The notes: generated from the letters alone by a model not told the origin. A DNA stretch of 64,000 nt from Sphingosinithalassobacter tenebrarum (GCF_011057975.1 NZ_CP049109.1:2573001-2637000), one strand, 5' to 3'. Shown: positions 45,306 through 54,432, counted from the stretch's first letter. Numbers and translations: made by a program.

Positions 45306-46088
45306 ATGCATCGTACCCTCGCCGCCGGAATCGCGGCCGCAACCCTGCTCGCCCCGTTGCCCGCGCTGGCGCAGGACACCCCTTCGCGGACCCGTGTCGG
45401 GATCGGTCCGCAGGTCACGCCGAGCTTCCCGGGATCGGACGATGTCAGCTTCAGCCCGATGTTCGAGTTTTCCCGCGCCCGGGGCAGCGAAATCTTCGAT
45501 TTCGAAGCGCCCGACGAAAGCATCGGCATGCCGATCCTGCGCAGCGGGCCGTTCGAAATCGGCCCCGCCTTCAACTTTCAGGGCGCGCGCGGCAAGCATG
45601 AGGCGGGCGTCGAACTGACCAAGGTCGATTTCACCGTCGAGCTGGGCGGCTTCGCCAATCTGTGGGTTGTCGACAATGTCCGGCTTCGCGCGGAGGCACG
45701 CTATGGCGTCAACGGGCATGAAGGACTGATCGGCACGCTGAGCGGCGACTATGTCGCGCGTGACGGCGACCAGTGGCTGTTTTCGATCGGGCCGCGCGTG
45801 ACCTTTGCCGGCAATGGCTATGAAAGCGCCTATTTCGATGTGACGCCGGGCGACGCAATCACTTCCGGCCTGCCGGTCTATGACGCCGATGGCGGGCTGC
45901 ATTCGGCGGGCGCCGCGGCGGCCTATCTGCAAAAGATCGACCGGCGCTGGAGCGTCTATGGCTATGTCAAATATGATCGGCTGCTGGGCGACGGAAAAGA
46001 TTCCCCGATCGTGACGCAGCTGGGATCGCGCGACCAGTTTTCGGGCGGCATCGCGCTGTTCTACACCTTCGGCGCGGCGCGCGACTGA
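45306..46088 (+). CDS. MipA/OmpV-family outer membrane protein
   Basis: The 260-residue protein has a signal peptide (MHRTLAAGIAAATLLAPLPA, cleaved near LAQ). The MipA/OmpV barrel follows: RTRVGIGPQVTPSFPGSDDV, MFEFSRARGSEIFDFEAPD, EAGVELTKVDFTVELGGFAN, VYGYVKYDRLLGDGKDSPIV. The C-terminal motif is SGGIALFYTFGAARD. MipA scaffolds murein-synthesis enzymes in E. coli, but most OmpV relatives have no proven role. ATG 45306 is 11 bases after GGAG; an upstream GTG at 45282 is less likely. Confidence 0.83.
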   Translation: MHRTLAAGIAAATLLAPLPALAQDTPSRTRVGIGPQVTPSFPGSDDVSFSPMFEFSRARGSEIFDFEAPDESIGMPILRSGPFEIGPAFNFQGARGKHEAGVELTKVDFTVELGGFANLWVVDNVRLRAEARYGVNGHEGLIGTLSGDYVARDGDQWLFSIGPRVTFAGNGYESAYFDVTPGDAITSGLPVYDADGGLHSAGAAAAYLQKIDRRWSVYGYVKYDRLLGDGKDSPIVTQLGSRDQFSGGIALFYTFGAARD

Positions 46089-46095
46089 CGCACGC

Positions 46096-46509
46096 TCACC
46101 GCACGCCGCGAAGGATGCCCCCGTTGCGCCGCGGCACGCAGGGACGCCCGTTCACCGGCGCATCGAACGCACCATAGGGCGTGGAAACAAAGCCGCCGGA
46201 GGGCGTGCGGGTGGACAGCCACCCCGCCCCCATATTGGCATGGCCGGGACATGGCCGGATCGCCTGATACGGGCCGCGCGCGGGCGCCGCATAGCTGGCG
46301 GAATCGCGCGCACGATTGCGCTGATAGCGGCGGATCTGCGCGCGCTTGCGTTCAAGGCAGGTCTGGCTGAGCCCGCGATATTCGCCGTTACGATAGACTT
46401 CGCATTGGGCATAGTCGCCGCGGCTCAGAGTTTGCGCCCCGGCAGGCTCGGCGAACAGGAGCCCGGCTCCGGTCAGCGCCAGCGCCGCAATGATGGTTTG
46501 CGCGTGCAT
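46096..46509 (-). CDS. Small exported protein of unknown function
   Basis: The 137-residue product has a signal peptide (IIAALALTGAGLLFAEPAGA). An Arg-rich segment (CLERKRAQIRRYQRNRARDS) and a Gly/Pro-rich end with Cys residues (RPCPGHANMGAGW, PVNGRPCVPRRNG) follow. No domain recognised. ATG 46509 has a strong AAGGGGAG ribosome binding site. It begins a minus-strand run of three exported proteins. Confidence 0.55.
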   Translation of the reverse strand: MHAQTIIAALALTGAGLLFAEPAGAQTLSRGDYAQCEVYRNGEYRGLSQTCLERKRAQIRRYQRNRARDSASYAAPARGPYQAIRPCPGHANMGAGWLSTRTPSGGFVSTPYGAFDAPVNGRPCVPRRNGGILRGVR

Positions 46510-46581
46510 CGTAGCTCCCCTTGGTTTCCGCCACCCGTTACGGATGTGGAATCAAGGCGCTGAACCGACGATGAACTCGCG

Positions 46582-47154
46582 TCAGCGCGCGCCGCTTCCG
46601 CTCTCCCCGGCATTGCGCAGCAGGCCGTCGATCGGATGGACCGCACCGTTGCGCGCCACTTCGGTTCCCGGCAGCAGCCGCGCACGAGCGCCGTCGCGCG
46701 TGGTCACGACGATCCCGTCGCGGTCGTCGCGGAAGGTGAGGATAGTATCGTCCATCGTCGTCATTTCCACTTCGCCGCCATTGACTTCGATGGCGTTGAC
46801 GATGTCGCGATCGGTGAGCAGCCCGGGCACGATATGACCGCGCAGCAGCGATGCCGCCAGCGCGCCCGACTGCGCAGCGTCGCCGCCGAGCGCATCGCCG
46901 GCCTCGCCCAGCGCGGCATAGGCATCGTCCAGCGGCGCGAAGATCGTATAGGGGCCGATCCCGTCGAGCGCCTGCTGCAGCCCCGCGGTGCGCACCAGCG
47001 CGCCGGTGCGATCGAGGCGGTCGGTCGCTTCAAGCGCCGCCGCGACGGTGCGGTCGCTGGGCGCCAGCGCCTCGGTCCGTCCGGCTTCTTCGGCATTTCC
47101 GCATGCCGCCAGTGCCAGGGCAAAGGCCAGCCCCGGCGCGAATGTCGCACGCAT
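46582..47154 (-). CDS. Fasciclin-domain lipoprotein
   Basis: The 190-residue protein has a lipobox (LALAACGNAEE). A single fasciclin (FAS1) domain follows: TVAAALEATDRLDRTGALV, GIGPYTIFAPLDDAYAALGE, and LLRGHIVPGLLTDRDIVNAI. The C-terminal conserved region is GAVHPIDGLLRNAG. FAS1 domains mediate adhesion; the lipoprotein form is common in alphaproteobacteria. ATG 47154 follows GGAGAG by seven bases. The frame is open to 47334, but the lipobox fixes the start. Confidence 0.8.
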   Translation of the reverse strand: MRATFAPGLAFALALAACGNAEEAGRTEALAPSDRTVAAALEATDRLDRTGALVRTAGLQQALDGIGPYTIFAPLDDAYAALGEAGDALGGDAAQSGALAASLLRGHIVPGLLTDRDIVNAIEVNGGEVEMTTMDDTILTFRDDRDGIVVTTRDGARARLLPGTEVARNGAVHPIDGLLRNAGESGSGAR

Positions 47155-47194
47155 CGCGCAACTCTCCTTGTTGTTTTTCCCGCGCCGCATCGCT

Positions 47195-48190
47195 TCAGCC
47201 CAGCAACTCGATTGCCGCCTGAACCAGCCGCGTCGTCGGGTCGATCCGATAGACGTAACCGTCCGAATACCGGTACCAGGACCGGTCGGTGTCCCGATAG
47301 CGGTCGCGATAGGCATTGGGGACATTGTAGACACCGTAGCCGGCCGGCATCGGCGATCCGATCTTCCATTCGTCGCCCGTCAGCAACGCCGCAACCGATT
47401 GGATCATCTGCCTTTTCGGATCGACGCCGTAAATCACGCCATTGGCGTAGCGATAGGATTCCACATCCGAATAGCCATAGTAATCGGCATGATAGGCGGG
47501 AACGGGATCGCCGGCATAGCCGCCCGGCCAGCTCCGCCCTTTCGCCAGCGCGCCGCCCAGAAGCGGCAGCCAGGACATGACCGCGCCGTCCGCCGGGTTG
47601 AGCCGATAGAGATAGCCGCCGGCATGGCGATATTGCGATCTGTCGTTACCCGTAGGCGATCGCCACCACCCGTCATACCAGCGGCGCTGGGCAATCAGCC
47701 GCCGCGCCTCCCCAGGCGGAAGGCATGGCTCGGCCCGCTTCGCCAGACCGGGAGGACAGCCGTCGATCAGGCCGACCGACCGTACCGGCAAATGCTCTAT
47801 GTCGCGCGGATGCCGGATATGCGAGGTTCGGCCGGCGGTCGCTGTGCGCCCGAAGTCACGCGCGCGTGCGCGCTGTGCGGCATCGCCTCCCGCGCCGTTT
47901 CGTCCGCCCGGTGCGATATCGGCGGCGGCGCGGCGGGCTTGACGTTCGAGAGCCCCGCGCGCGACCAGCTGCGGCCCTCCGCGATTTTCCGCGCGTTCGG
48001 GACGCCCTGTCTCCCGCTCCCGCTGCGCAGGACGCCGGGAGCGAGCATCGCCCTTGCCCGCATGCCCGCGCGGTTCGGCGCGCCGATCGTCCCGCAACCC
48101 GGGACCATTTTCGCCGCGATGCGATTGGGCGCCGGCGGATCCGGCGAACAGGATGAGCGCAGTCGCCGACACGGCAAGGGTGGTACGCAT
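47195..48190 (-). CDS. Exported protein with CPPG motif and three YRY repeats
   Basis: The 331-residue protein has a signal peptide (TLAVSATALILFAGSAGAQ) and a long Arg/Gly/Ala-rich low-complexity region to about residue 115. The motif GCPPGLAKRAEPCLPPGEAR follows. Three related repeats then start at residues 187, 246 and 306: YRHAGGYLYRLNPADG, YRYANGVIYGVDPKRQ and YRYSDGYVYRIDPTTR, each closing with a hydrophobic run ending LL. The period is 59-60 residues. CPPG motifs are common in exported sphingomonad proteins of unknown role. ATG 48190 has GGAGAG four bases upstream. Confidence 0.65.
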   Translation of the reverse strand: MRTTLAVSATALILFAGSAGAQSHRGENGPGLRDDRRAEPRGHAGKGDARSRRPAQRERETGRPERAENRGGPQLVARGALERQARRAAADIAPGGRNGAGGDAAQRARARDFGRTATAGRTSHIRHPRDIEHLPVRSVGLIDGCPPGLAKRAEPCLPPGEARRLIAQRRWYDGWWRSPTGNDRSQYRHAGGYLYRLNPADGAVMSWLPLLGGALAKGRSWPGGYAGDPVPAYHADYYGYSDVESYRYANGVIYGVDPKRQMIQSVAALLTGDEWKIGSPMPAGYGVYNVPNAYRDRYRDTDRSWYRYSDGYVYRIDPTTRLVQAAIELLG

Positions 48191-48363
48191 GTTACTCTCC
48201 GAAGCATTGCTTCATGGAACGGCGAAGGACCGTGCGGGTTCCTGCACATTGGCTGATCCGTCGGTCTCGACAAGCCGGGGGCGATAGCCCTAAGCTTGGC
48301 GCTTCCGGCCGTTTCCGGGCGGGCTTCGCAGGATCGGGCAGCCAAAACGCAGGGGGTATGAAG

Positions 48364-48870
48364 ATGGGGATTTTGTCGCGTATCAAGGCACTGTTCGGAG
48401 GCAGCAAGAAGAGCGCGCCACCGCCTCCCGCCGCGCCCGCCGCCCCGGCTCCGGCGGCCGCTCCGCCGCCCCCGCCGGCGCCCGCCCCCGCGCCCAAGCC
48501 GGAACCCAGCGAACCGGTAAAGGCTGGCGCGACCAAGGCAACCGCACCCAAGACTGCCGCCAGCAAGGCTCCGGCGAAGCCCAAGCCGGCGTCGGCGCAA
48601 GCTCCGGTGAAGGCCGGTGCGACCAAGGCGGCGCCCAAACCGGCCGAAAAGCCCAAGGCCGAGCCCGCCAAGAAGGCTGCCGCCAAGCCCAAGGCAGCGG
48701 CGAAACCCAAAGCGGCGCCCGCCAAGGAAAAGGCCGCACCGGCGCCCGCCAAGGCGCCGGCCACCGACAAGCGCACCCGCGCGGAACTCTATGAGGAAGC
48801 CAAGAAGCGCGACATTCCCGGACGCTCGTCGATGACGCGCGACCAGCTGATCGAAGCGCTTTCGAAATAA
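48364..48870 (+). CDS. Lys/Ala/Pro-rich protein with Rho-N-like C-terminal domain
   Basis: The 168-residue product starts GILSRIKALFGGSKKS, then has a highly repetitive Pro/Ala/Lys-rich middle (for example PKPKAAAKPKAAPAKEKAA). It ends in a compact helical domain (RTRAELYEEAKKRDIPGRSS, MTRDQLIEALSK) resembling the Rho-termination-factor N-terminal or SAP-like nucleic-acid-binding fold. The basic linker plus this domain suggest DNA or RNA binding. The ATG at 48364 is seven bases after AGGGGG; an ATG at 48358 directly abuts it. A related C-terminal domain is found at 61.3 kb. Confidence 0.65.
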   Translation: MGILSRIKALFGGSKKSAPPPPAAPAAPAPAAAPPPPPAPAPAPKPEPSEPVKAGATKATAPKTAASKAPAKPKPASAQAPVKAGATKAAPKPAEKPKAEPAKKAAAKPKAAAKPKAAPAKEKAAPAPAKAPATDKRTRAELYEEAKKRDIPGRSSMTRDQLIEALSK

Positions 48871-48878
48871 GGGCCCGC

Positions 48879-48899
48879 GGGCGGCGTTCATCGCCGCCC
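48879..48899. terminator. Hairpin between convergent genes
   Basis: A perfect 8-bp stem GGGCGGCG (48879-48886) / CGCCGCCC (48892-48899) with loop TTCAT lies between the two converging stops at 48870 and 48905. It could terminate both transcripts. No T-run follows on either side. Confidence 0.45.
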
Positions 48900-48904
48900 C
48901 CACC

Positions 48905-49363
48905 CTATCCGGCCGGAATGTCCGCCGCGCCGCCGATCCGCTTTTTGAGGAAATAGCGGCGACTGCCCACGGGATGGTCCTCGATCGTCCCGTAGAGCTC
49001 GAAACCGAGCTTCTCGTAAAATCCGCGCGCCTGAAATTCGAAGGTGTCGAGCCGGATGCCGACACAACCGTCGGCACGTGCAATCGCCTCCGCGCGCGCC
49101 ATCAGCCGCGCGCCGATCCCCTGCCCGCGCGCACTCTCGGGCACGACGAGCAATTCGACGAACAGCCAGTCATAGCCGATGGTACCCCACAGGCCGCCCC
49201 GGTCGCTGTTATCGGCATCGCGCAGCAGGATCGCCACCGGGCGAAAGCCGCCATCCCCTGCACGCGCGACATTATAGGCGCGCAGCGGTGCCAGCACCGC
49301 CTCGCGATGCCGCGCGTCTGGCGCTTCCGGCTCGTGCAGCCGGAAGCCGCCGCCCTGCGCCAT
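48905..49363 (-). CDS. GNAT-family N-acetyltransferase
   Basis: The 152-residue protein has the GNAT fold. The acetyl-CoA pyrophosphate loop is VPESARGQGIGARLMARAEA, with the later motif FYEKLGFELYGTIED and a core VELLVV strand. The closing RYFLKKRI is typical of small generic GNATs. The substrate is unknown. Its ATG at 49363 overlaps the stop of the upstream DUF885 gene (TGATG), so it is coupled to it. The frame is open to 49756, but inside that gene. Confidence 0.82.
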   Translation of the reverse strand: MAQGGGFRLHEPEAPDARHREAVLAPLRAYNVARAGDGGFRPVAILLRDADNSDRGGLWGTIGYDWLFVELLVVPESARGQGIGARLMARAEAIARADGCVGIRLDTFEFQARGFYEKLGFELYGTIEDHPVGSRRYFLKKRIGGAADIPAG

Positions 49364-51084
49364 CAGAATACCGCGCGCGGGCTCGGATCGCCCATCATCG
49401 CCTGGCGCACCAGCGGGATCGGCGGGCCGCCATAGCTCAGGAACTGATCGTGGAACGCCTTCCACGCCTTGCGCCCGCCATTTCGGGCGGTCCAGTCGGC
49501 GCGCAGCTTGCGGATCATCAGCTTGCCCATCGTATAGTTGAGGAACGCCGGGTCGTAGGTACCGCGCGCCGCCTGCTGCCGCGCATTGCCTTCGTCGATA
49601 TAGCATTGCTGCTGGAACATCTGCTGCGCCTCGGCCTGGGTCATGCCCTGCGCATGCAGGCCGATCGCGGCGAGGAAGCGGCAATTGCGCAGCAACGCAT
49701 TGGAAAGCTGGCCGATATGCGTTGCGGGGTCGCCCTCGCGCAGCCCGGCCTCCCACATCATTTCCTCGCTGTAATGCGCCCAGCCTTCGGCGAAGGCATA
49801 GCCTACGAAAATCTGCCCCAGCACCGATTGCGAACGATTGGCGTGGAGGAACTGGAGGAAATGCCCCGGCATGATTTCATGCACGGTGGTGAACAGCAGA
49901 TCGGGCTCGGCCGGGATATAGGCGCGTTGCACCTCGGCCGGCCAGCTCGGATCGGGCGGCGAGATATAGTAGATGGACGGCAGCCCCTTATCGAAGGGTC
50001 CGGGAATATCGATATAGGCCGAATTCTGCCGATTGTACGGCGGTGATTCGCGCACCTGCGCTTCTTCTGTGCCGGGGATCGAAACGAGGTCGTGCTCGAT
50101 CACGAATTGCCGCAGCTCGGGTATCTGCCCCTGTGCGGCTTCGACCACGCCGCCCTCGGGCTTTTCGGCGGACATTTTGGCGACACATTCGGCGATCGTC
50201 GCGTCCGGCGCGAATTTGGCGCATTCGGCGGCGAGCGCATCCTGGTTGCGCTTCAAATCGGCCAGTCCGACCTTGACCAGCGCATCGATCGAGATGTCGA
50301 CGCCCTCAGTCTGCTTCAGCATCCGCTGAAAACGCTCGGGCCCCAGTGCGAAATCCTGCGCCGCCTTGTCGCGCTGACCGGCAAGCCAGTCGCGCAGGTC
50401 GCGCATCGCGCGCGCAGCCGGAGCGGCCGCGGCATCATAGGCTCGCTGCAGATCGGCATCGGCGACATCGGCGAACGCCGCCTTGCCGTCGCCGACATAA
50501 TAATCGGCAAAGCCGCCAAAGGCCGCCACGCCATAGTCGATGAAGCTCGCCGGCAGCGGCTGCTGCAGATTGGCCCGGACCGCGGCGGCGGCGGCGGGAA
50601 CATTCTCGAGATAGACGACCATCGCCCGCATGCGCGTCGCCGGGTCGGCATATTCGCGCGCGACATAGACGTTGGGATCGAAGCTGCCGACATACCAGGC
50701 GGGGTTCTTGTGCGGCTGGTCGGCATCCTCGAGCCAGAACAGCGCCCCTTCCGCCACCTTCACCAGATAGTCGCGCTCGAACCGGTCGTGGATGTCGAGC
50801 CCGGTAAAGCCGCGCGCCTGCCGGATCGTTTCCTTCAGGAAGCTGCCGCGCCGCTTGAGGCCTTCGCTGCTCCAGTCGGGCAGGCGGCCGTCATATTCGT
50901 GCCGCCCCTGATAGACGGCGAAAGCGGGATCGAGTTCGAACCAGCGTTCGATCGTGTCGTCGCGAAACTGCGACCAATTGCCCGCCTGCAGCGCCGACTG
51001 ATTGCCGGTTATCGGGTTGTCTGCCGCCGGAGAACATCCTGCCATCGCCAATATCCCCAGAATGAGCGGCAAGCGTATCCGCAT
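49363..51084 (-). CDS. DUF885 family lipoprotein, probable metallopeptidase
   Basis: The 573-residue protein has a lipobox (ILAMAGCSPAADN). The DUF885 body carries the zinc-binding-like motif HEIMPGH in LLFTTVHEIMPGHFLQFLH, with a downstream acid region VGYAFAEGWAHYSEEMMWE. It is the lipid-anchored counterpart of the Tat-exported DUF885 protein at 14.4 kb, sharing the HExxPGH and GWA-Y-E motifs but little else over the N-terminus. Physiological substrates are unknown. It starts at ATG 51084, divergent from the MFS gene. Confidence 0.83.
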   Translation of the reverse strand: MRIRLPLILGILAMAGCSPAADNPITGNQSALQAGNWSQFRDDTIERWFELDPAFAVYQGRHEYDGRLPDWSSEGLKRRGSFLKETIRQARGFTGLDIHDRFERDYLVKVAEGALFWLEDADQPHKNPAWYVGSFDPNVYVAREYADPATRMRAMVVYLENVPAAAAAVRANLQQPLPASFIDYGVAAFGGFADYYVGDGKAAFADVADADLQRAYDAAAAPAARAMRDLRDWLAGQRDKAAQDFALGPERFQRMLKQTEGVDISIDALVKVGLADLKRNQDALAAECAKFAPDATIAECVAKMSAEKPEGGVVEAAQGQIPELRQFVIEHDLVSIPGTEEAQVRESPPYNRQNSAYIDIPGPFDKGLPSIYYISPPDPSWPAEVQRAYIPAEPDLLFTTVHEIMPGHFLQFLHANRSQSVLGQIFVGYAFAEGWAHYSEEMMWEAGLREGDPATHIGQLSNALLRNCRFLAAIGLHAQGMTQAEAQQMFQQQCYIDEGNARQQAARGTYDPAFLNYTMGKLMIRKLRADWTARNGGRKAWKAFHDQFLSYGGPPIPLVRQAMMGDPSPRAVF

Positions 51085-51219
51085 TCTCGTTTGTCTCCAG
51101 TTCCGAACCCGCCATCACAATGGCAATTCGCGGCGCAGATTGCCAGTCCCACCCGGCTTTCGACGCCAGCGAAAATCCTTCATTGCCGATCGGGCTCGCG
51201 CGCGACTAAGGCGGACAGA

Positions 51220-52545
51220 ATGCCCAGCCATCCGCTTTCCGTCCATAACTTCCGCGTTTACTGGATCGCCCGCTTCTGCGCCACGCTGGCGCAGATGGCG
51301 ATGGTGATCGTCATCGGCTGGCAGGTCTACGACCTTGCCCGCGAAACGATGGGGATCAAGGAAGCCTCGTTCCAGCTCGGTCTGATCGGCGTCGCGCAGT
51401 TCCTGCCGCTGCTCGCGCTGTCGCTCTTCGCCGGCTGGGTCGCCGATCATCTCGATCGGCGCTGGATCGCGCGCGCGTCGGTCGCGCTCGAAGCGGGGTG
51501 CGCGATCACCCTCGCCTGGCTGACCTGGACCGACACCATCTCGCTGCCCGCATTGTTCGGCATCGCCGCGCTGCTCGGCGTCGCGCGTGCCTTTGCCGGG
51601 CCCGCCCTGCAGGCGCTGGCCCCCAATCTCGTCCCGCCCGCGCTGCTCCCTACCGCGATCGCGCTGAGCTCGGTCTCCTGGCAGGTCGGCGTCGTGATCG
51701 GTCCGGCGCTGGGAGGCTATCTCTATGCCGGTGCCGACTGGCTCCCCTACACCGTTTCGGGCGGACTGTTCCTGACATCGCTGCTGATGCTGATGCTGAT
51801 CACTCCGGTGGCGCGATCGGCGGTGCGCAAGGCGCGCAATCCCTGGCTGCAGATGATCGAAGGGCTACACTATGTCCGCCGCAACCGGCTGGTGCTCGGC
51901 GCGATCTCGCTCGATCTGTTCGCGGTGCTGCTGGGCGGCGCGACGGCGATGCTGCCGGTCTATGCCCGCGACATCCTTCAGATCGGCGCCGACGGCCTCG
52001 GCCATTTGCGCGCCGCCCCGGCGATCGGCGCCGTGGTGACCGCCGCCCTGTTTTCCTGGCGGCCGCTGCGCACCGAAGTTGGGCGTAAGATGCTGTGGGC
52101 AGTCGCGGGCTTCGGGCTCGCCACGGTCGTCTTCGGGTTCGCGGGCCCGATCATGACCGGCATGATGGGCGACGATGCCGTCGGCAGCGACTGGTCGCCG
52201 GCGGTGCTGCTTTCGCTTGTCGCGCTGTTCGCGCTCGGCGCGTTCGACATGGTGTCGGTCTATGTCCGCCAGTCGCTGATCCAGATTTACACCCCGGACG
52301 ACATGCGCGGGCGCGTGGGCGCGGTATCGACGCTGTTCATTTCCGGCTCGAACGAACTGGGCGAAGCCGAATCGGGCTTTCTCGCCGCATTGATCGGACC
52401 CGTGGCGGCAGTGGTCGGCGGCGGGATCGGCGCAATTCTCGTGACCGGCCTCTGGGCCAAAATCTTCCCTGAACTGATCCACGCGCGCACTTTCGATCCG
52501 CCGGATTCGCGCGGGGACGACGATTCAACCGCGAAATCCGGTTGA
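51220..52545 (+). CDS. MFS transporter (EntS/DHA3-like)
   Basis: The 441-residue protein has about 12 hydrophobic helices. The N-terminal half carries the MFS loop GWVADHLDRRWIARASVALE, and the second half is homologous in pattern (ISLDLFAVLLGGATAMLPVY; DDMRGRVGAVSTLFISGSNE). The profile is of the MFS_3/DHA3 exporter group that includes EntS, which exports siderophores in enterobacteria; the substrate here is unknown. ATG 51220 was chosen. The reading frame continues upstream to 50092 but that portion is antisense to the DUF885 gene. Confidence 0.85.
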   Translation: MPSHPLSVHNFRVYWIARFCATLAQMAMVIVIGWQVYDLARETMGIKEASFQLGLIGVAQFLPLLALSLFAGWVADHLDRRWIARASVALEAGCAITLAWLTWTDTISLPALFGIAALLGVARAFAGPALQALAPNLVPPALLPTAIALSSVSWQVGVVIGPALGGYLYAGADWLPYTVSGGLFLTSLLMLMLITPVARSAVRKARNPWLQMIEGLHYVRRNRLVLGAISLDLFAVLLGGATAMLPVYARDILQIGADGLGHLRAAPAIGAVVTAALFSWRPLRTEVGRKMLWAVAGFGLATVVFGFAGPIMTGMMGDDAVGSDWSPAVLLSLVALFALGAFDMVSVYVRQSLIQIYTPDDMRGRVGAVSTLFISGSNELGEAESGFLAALIGPVAAVVGGGIGAILVTGLWAKIFPELIHARTFDPPDSRGDDDSTAKSG

Positions 52546-52625
52546 ATATTCAACGCCCTGCAGCCTTTACCGAAACTTTGCTTTCGCTGGCGTAACATTG
52601 TCCCAACAGCGGCGGGGGACAGGAA

Positions 52626-53021
52626 ATGCGCGAGCCGCGCGCCACACAGGATCACAGCGACCCGGTTCGCGGACACTCGCCGCATCTGGCGGTTCGTCGC
52701 GGCTCGCGCCTGCTCTCGGCGGCGGTGGCCACGGCGATCTTCCTGTGGCTGACGACCAGCATCACGGGCGCCGCGCGCGGACCCGGACTGCTGCTTGCCA
52801 CCTGCTATCTGGTCGCGCTGTTCCTGCTGCTCGCCGCGCGCGACATGAACCGCGACACGCTCCCGGCGCCATCGATCGCGTCGGCCTTTGCCGAAGGGGC
52901 GGTGTGGCATGCGCTGTGCGGCGCCTTTCTGATATTTCTGGGGCCGCTCGTCTTTCTCGGCTTCGTGATCGCCGGGGGTGCGGGAACCGCGGCCTATCGC
53001 TGGCTCAACGCCCCGCGCTGA
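52626..53021 (+). CDS. Small membrane protein of unknown function
   Basis: The 131-residue product has three to four hydrophobic helices (LLSAAVATAIFLWLTTSITG, LLLATCYLVALFLLLAARDM, WHALCGAFLIFLGPLVFLGF). A short charged N-terminus precedes them. No family recognised. ATG 52626 follows a GGGGACAGGAA ribosome binding site. It lies between the MFS gene and cysK, both on the same strand, about 80 bases from each. Confidence 0.55.
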   Translation: MREPRATQDHSDPVRGHSPHLAVRRGSRLLSAAVATAIFLWLTTSITGAARGPGLLLATCYLVALFLLLAARDMNRDTLPAPSIASAFAEGAVWHALCGAFLIFLGPLVFLGFVIAGGAGTAAYRWLNAPR

Positions 53022-53089
53022 GCGATCAAGCCTTGCGCAAGCGGGCAGCTCGCCCCAAGTCGCTTCTCCTGAGATAATCGGAGGAAGCG

Positions 53090-54010
53090 ATGAAGGCCCA
53101 GACGATCCTCGAAACGATCGGCAATACCCCGCATATCCGCATGCAGCGGCTGTTCCCGGATGCCGAAGTATGGATCAAGTCCGAACGGAGCAATCCCGGC
53201 GGATCGATCAAGGACCGCATCGCACTCGCCATGATCGAGGCGGCGGAGAAATCGGGCGACCTCAAGCCCGGCGGCACGATTGTCGAGCCGACCAGCGGCA
53301 ATACCGGCGTCGGACTGGCAATGGTCGCGGCGGTGAAGGGATACAAGCTGATCCTCGTCATGCCCGAAAGCATGTCGATCGAGCGGCGGCGGCTGATGCT
53401 CGCCTATGGCGCCAGCTTCGACCTCACGCCGCGCGAAAAGGGCATGAAGGGCGCGATCGAACGCGCGGCTGAGATCGTTTCCGAAACACCCGGCGCATGG
53501 ATGCCGCAGCAGTTCGAGAATCCGGCCAATGTCGACGTGCACGTCCGCACCACCGCGCAGGAAATCCTCAACGACTTCGCCGACAGCCCGCCCGATGTGG
53601 TGATTACCGGCGTGGGCACCGGCGGCCATATCACCGGGGTTGCGGAAACGCTCAAGAAAAGCTGGCCGGACCTCAAGGTCTATGCGGTGGAGCCCGCAGC
53701 CTCGCCGGTCATTTCGGGCGGTCAGCCCGGCCCGCACCCGATTCAGGGCATCGGCGCCGGTTTCGTCCCCGCCAATCTCCACACCAATGCGATCGACGGC
53801 GCGATCCAGGTCGATGCCGAAGTCGCCAAGGACATGGCCCGCCGCGCCGCGCGCGAGGAAGGCATGCTGGTGGGAATCAGCTCGGGCGCGACTCTGGCGG
53901 CGATTCTCCAGAAGCTGCCCGATCTGCCCGCCGGTTCGCGCGTCCTGGGGTTCAATTATGATACAGGTGAGCGCTATCTATCTGTTTCTGAGTTCCTTCC
54001 TGAGGCGTGA
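53090..54010 (+). CDS. cysK: Cysteine synthase A
   Basis: The 306-residue PLP enzyme makes cysteine from O-acetylserine and sulfide. The PLP-binding Lys41 is in [15 protein letters not shown]. Further landmarks are [20 protein letters not shown] (asparagine loop), the phosphate loop [17 protein letters not shown], and [13 protein letters not shown] with the conserved serine. The closing segment [11 protein letters not shown] is short of the usual length only by a few residues. ATG 53090 sits just after GGAGGAAG. Confidence 0.94.
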   Translation: MKAQTILETIGNTPHIRMQRLFPDAEVWIKSERSNPGGSIKDRIALAMIEAAEKSGDLKPGGTIVEPTSGNTGVGLAMVAAVKGYKLILVMPESMSIERRRLMLAYGASFDLTPREKGMKGAIERAAEIVSETPGAWMPQQFENPANVDVHVRTTAQEILNDFADSPPDVVITGVGTGGHITGVAETLKKSWPDLKVYAVEPAASPVISGGQPGPHPIQGIGAGFVPANLHTNAIDGAIQVDAEVAKDMARRAAREEGMLVGISSGATLAAILQKLPDLPAGSRVLGFNYDTGERYLSVSEFLPEA

Positions 54011-54090
54011 AACGATTCGACGTTAACCGGGGATTCAGGTTAGGCTGCACGAGTCGGGGATAAATCGCTAGAGACTTCCGGGGGGAACTC

Positions 54091-54432
54091 GTGCGCAATG
54101 CCATGATTTGCGTCAGCATTATGCTGGCGGTGTTTTTGGGTTGGCCGCTGGCCTTTGGCGGCAATGGGGAAGCGGGCTATGGTCCGCAGCTGGCGAAGCC
54201 GGATTCGGCGGCGGCCGCTCAGGTGCAGCCGACCGAATCGCCAACGGCGGCCGTGGCCGACACCAAGGGCGAACCGGAAGCCGCTTCGCACCAGGGCCCG
54301 CCGGAAAGCTGTTACAACCACTATCAGCGCGCAGTGCGGCTTTGCCCCGCGAATCGGGGCGCCGGCTGTCGGCTGAAGGCGGCGGACGACTGGGATCTGT
54401 GCGAAGCCCGGGGGATTTGGCCCGAGGACTGA
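54091..54432 (+). CDS. Small exported cysteine-containing protein
   Basis: The 113-residue product has a signal-like N-terminus (MICVSIMLAVFLGWPLAFGG), a Pro/Ala-rich middle, and a C-terminal domain with four cysteines (CYNHYQRAVRLCPANRGAGC, then DLC) that likely form two disulfides. The start is GTG at 54091 with GGGGGAAC upstream. No family recognised. It precedes the SleB-type hydrolase on the same strand. Confidence 0.5.
   Translation: MRNAMICVSIMLAVFLGWPLAFGGNGEAGYGPQLAKPDSAAAAQVQPTESPTAAVADTKGEPEAASHQGPPESCYNHYQRAVRLCPANRGAGCRLKAADDWDLCEARGIWPED

Noticed and set aside
50092..51219. Upstream extension of the MFS reading frame
   Set aside because: This stretch is antisense to the DUF885 lipoprotein and contains no membrane helices; the MFS protein begins at 51220.
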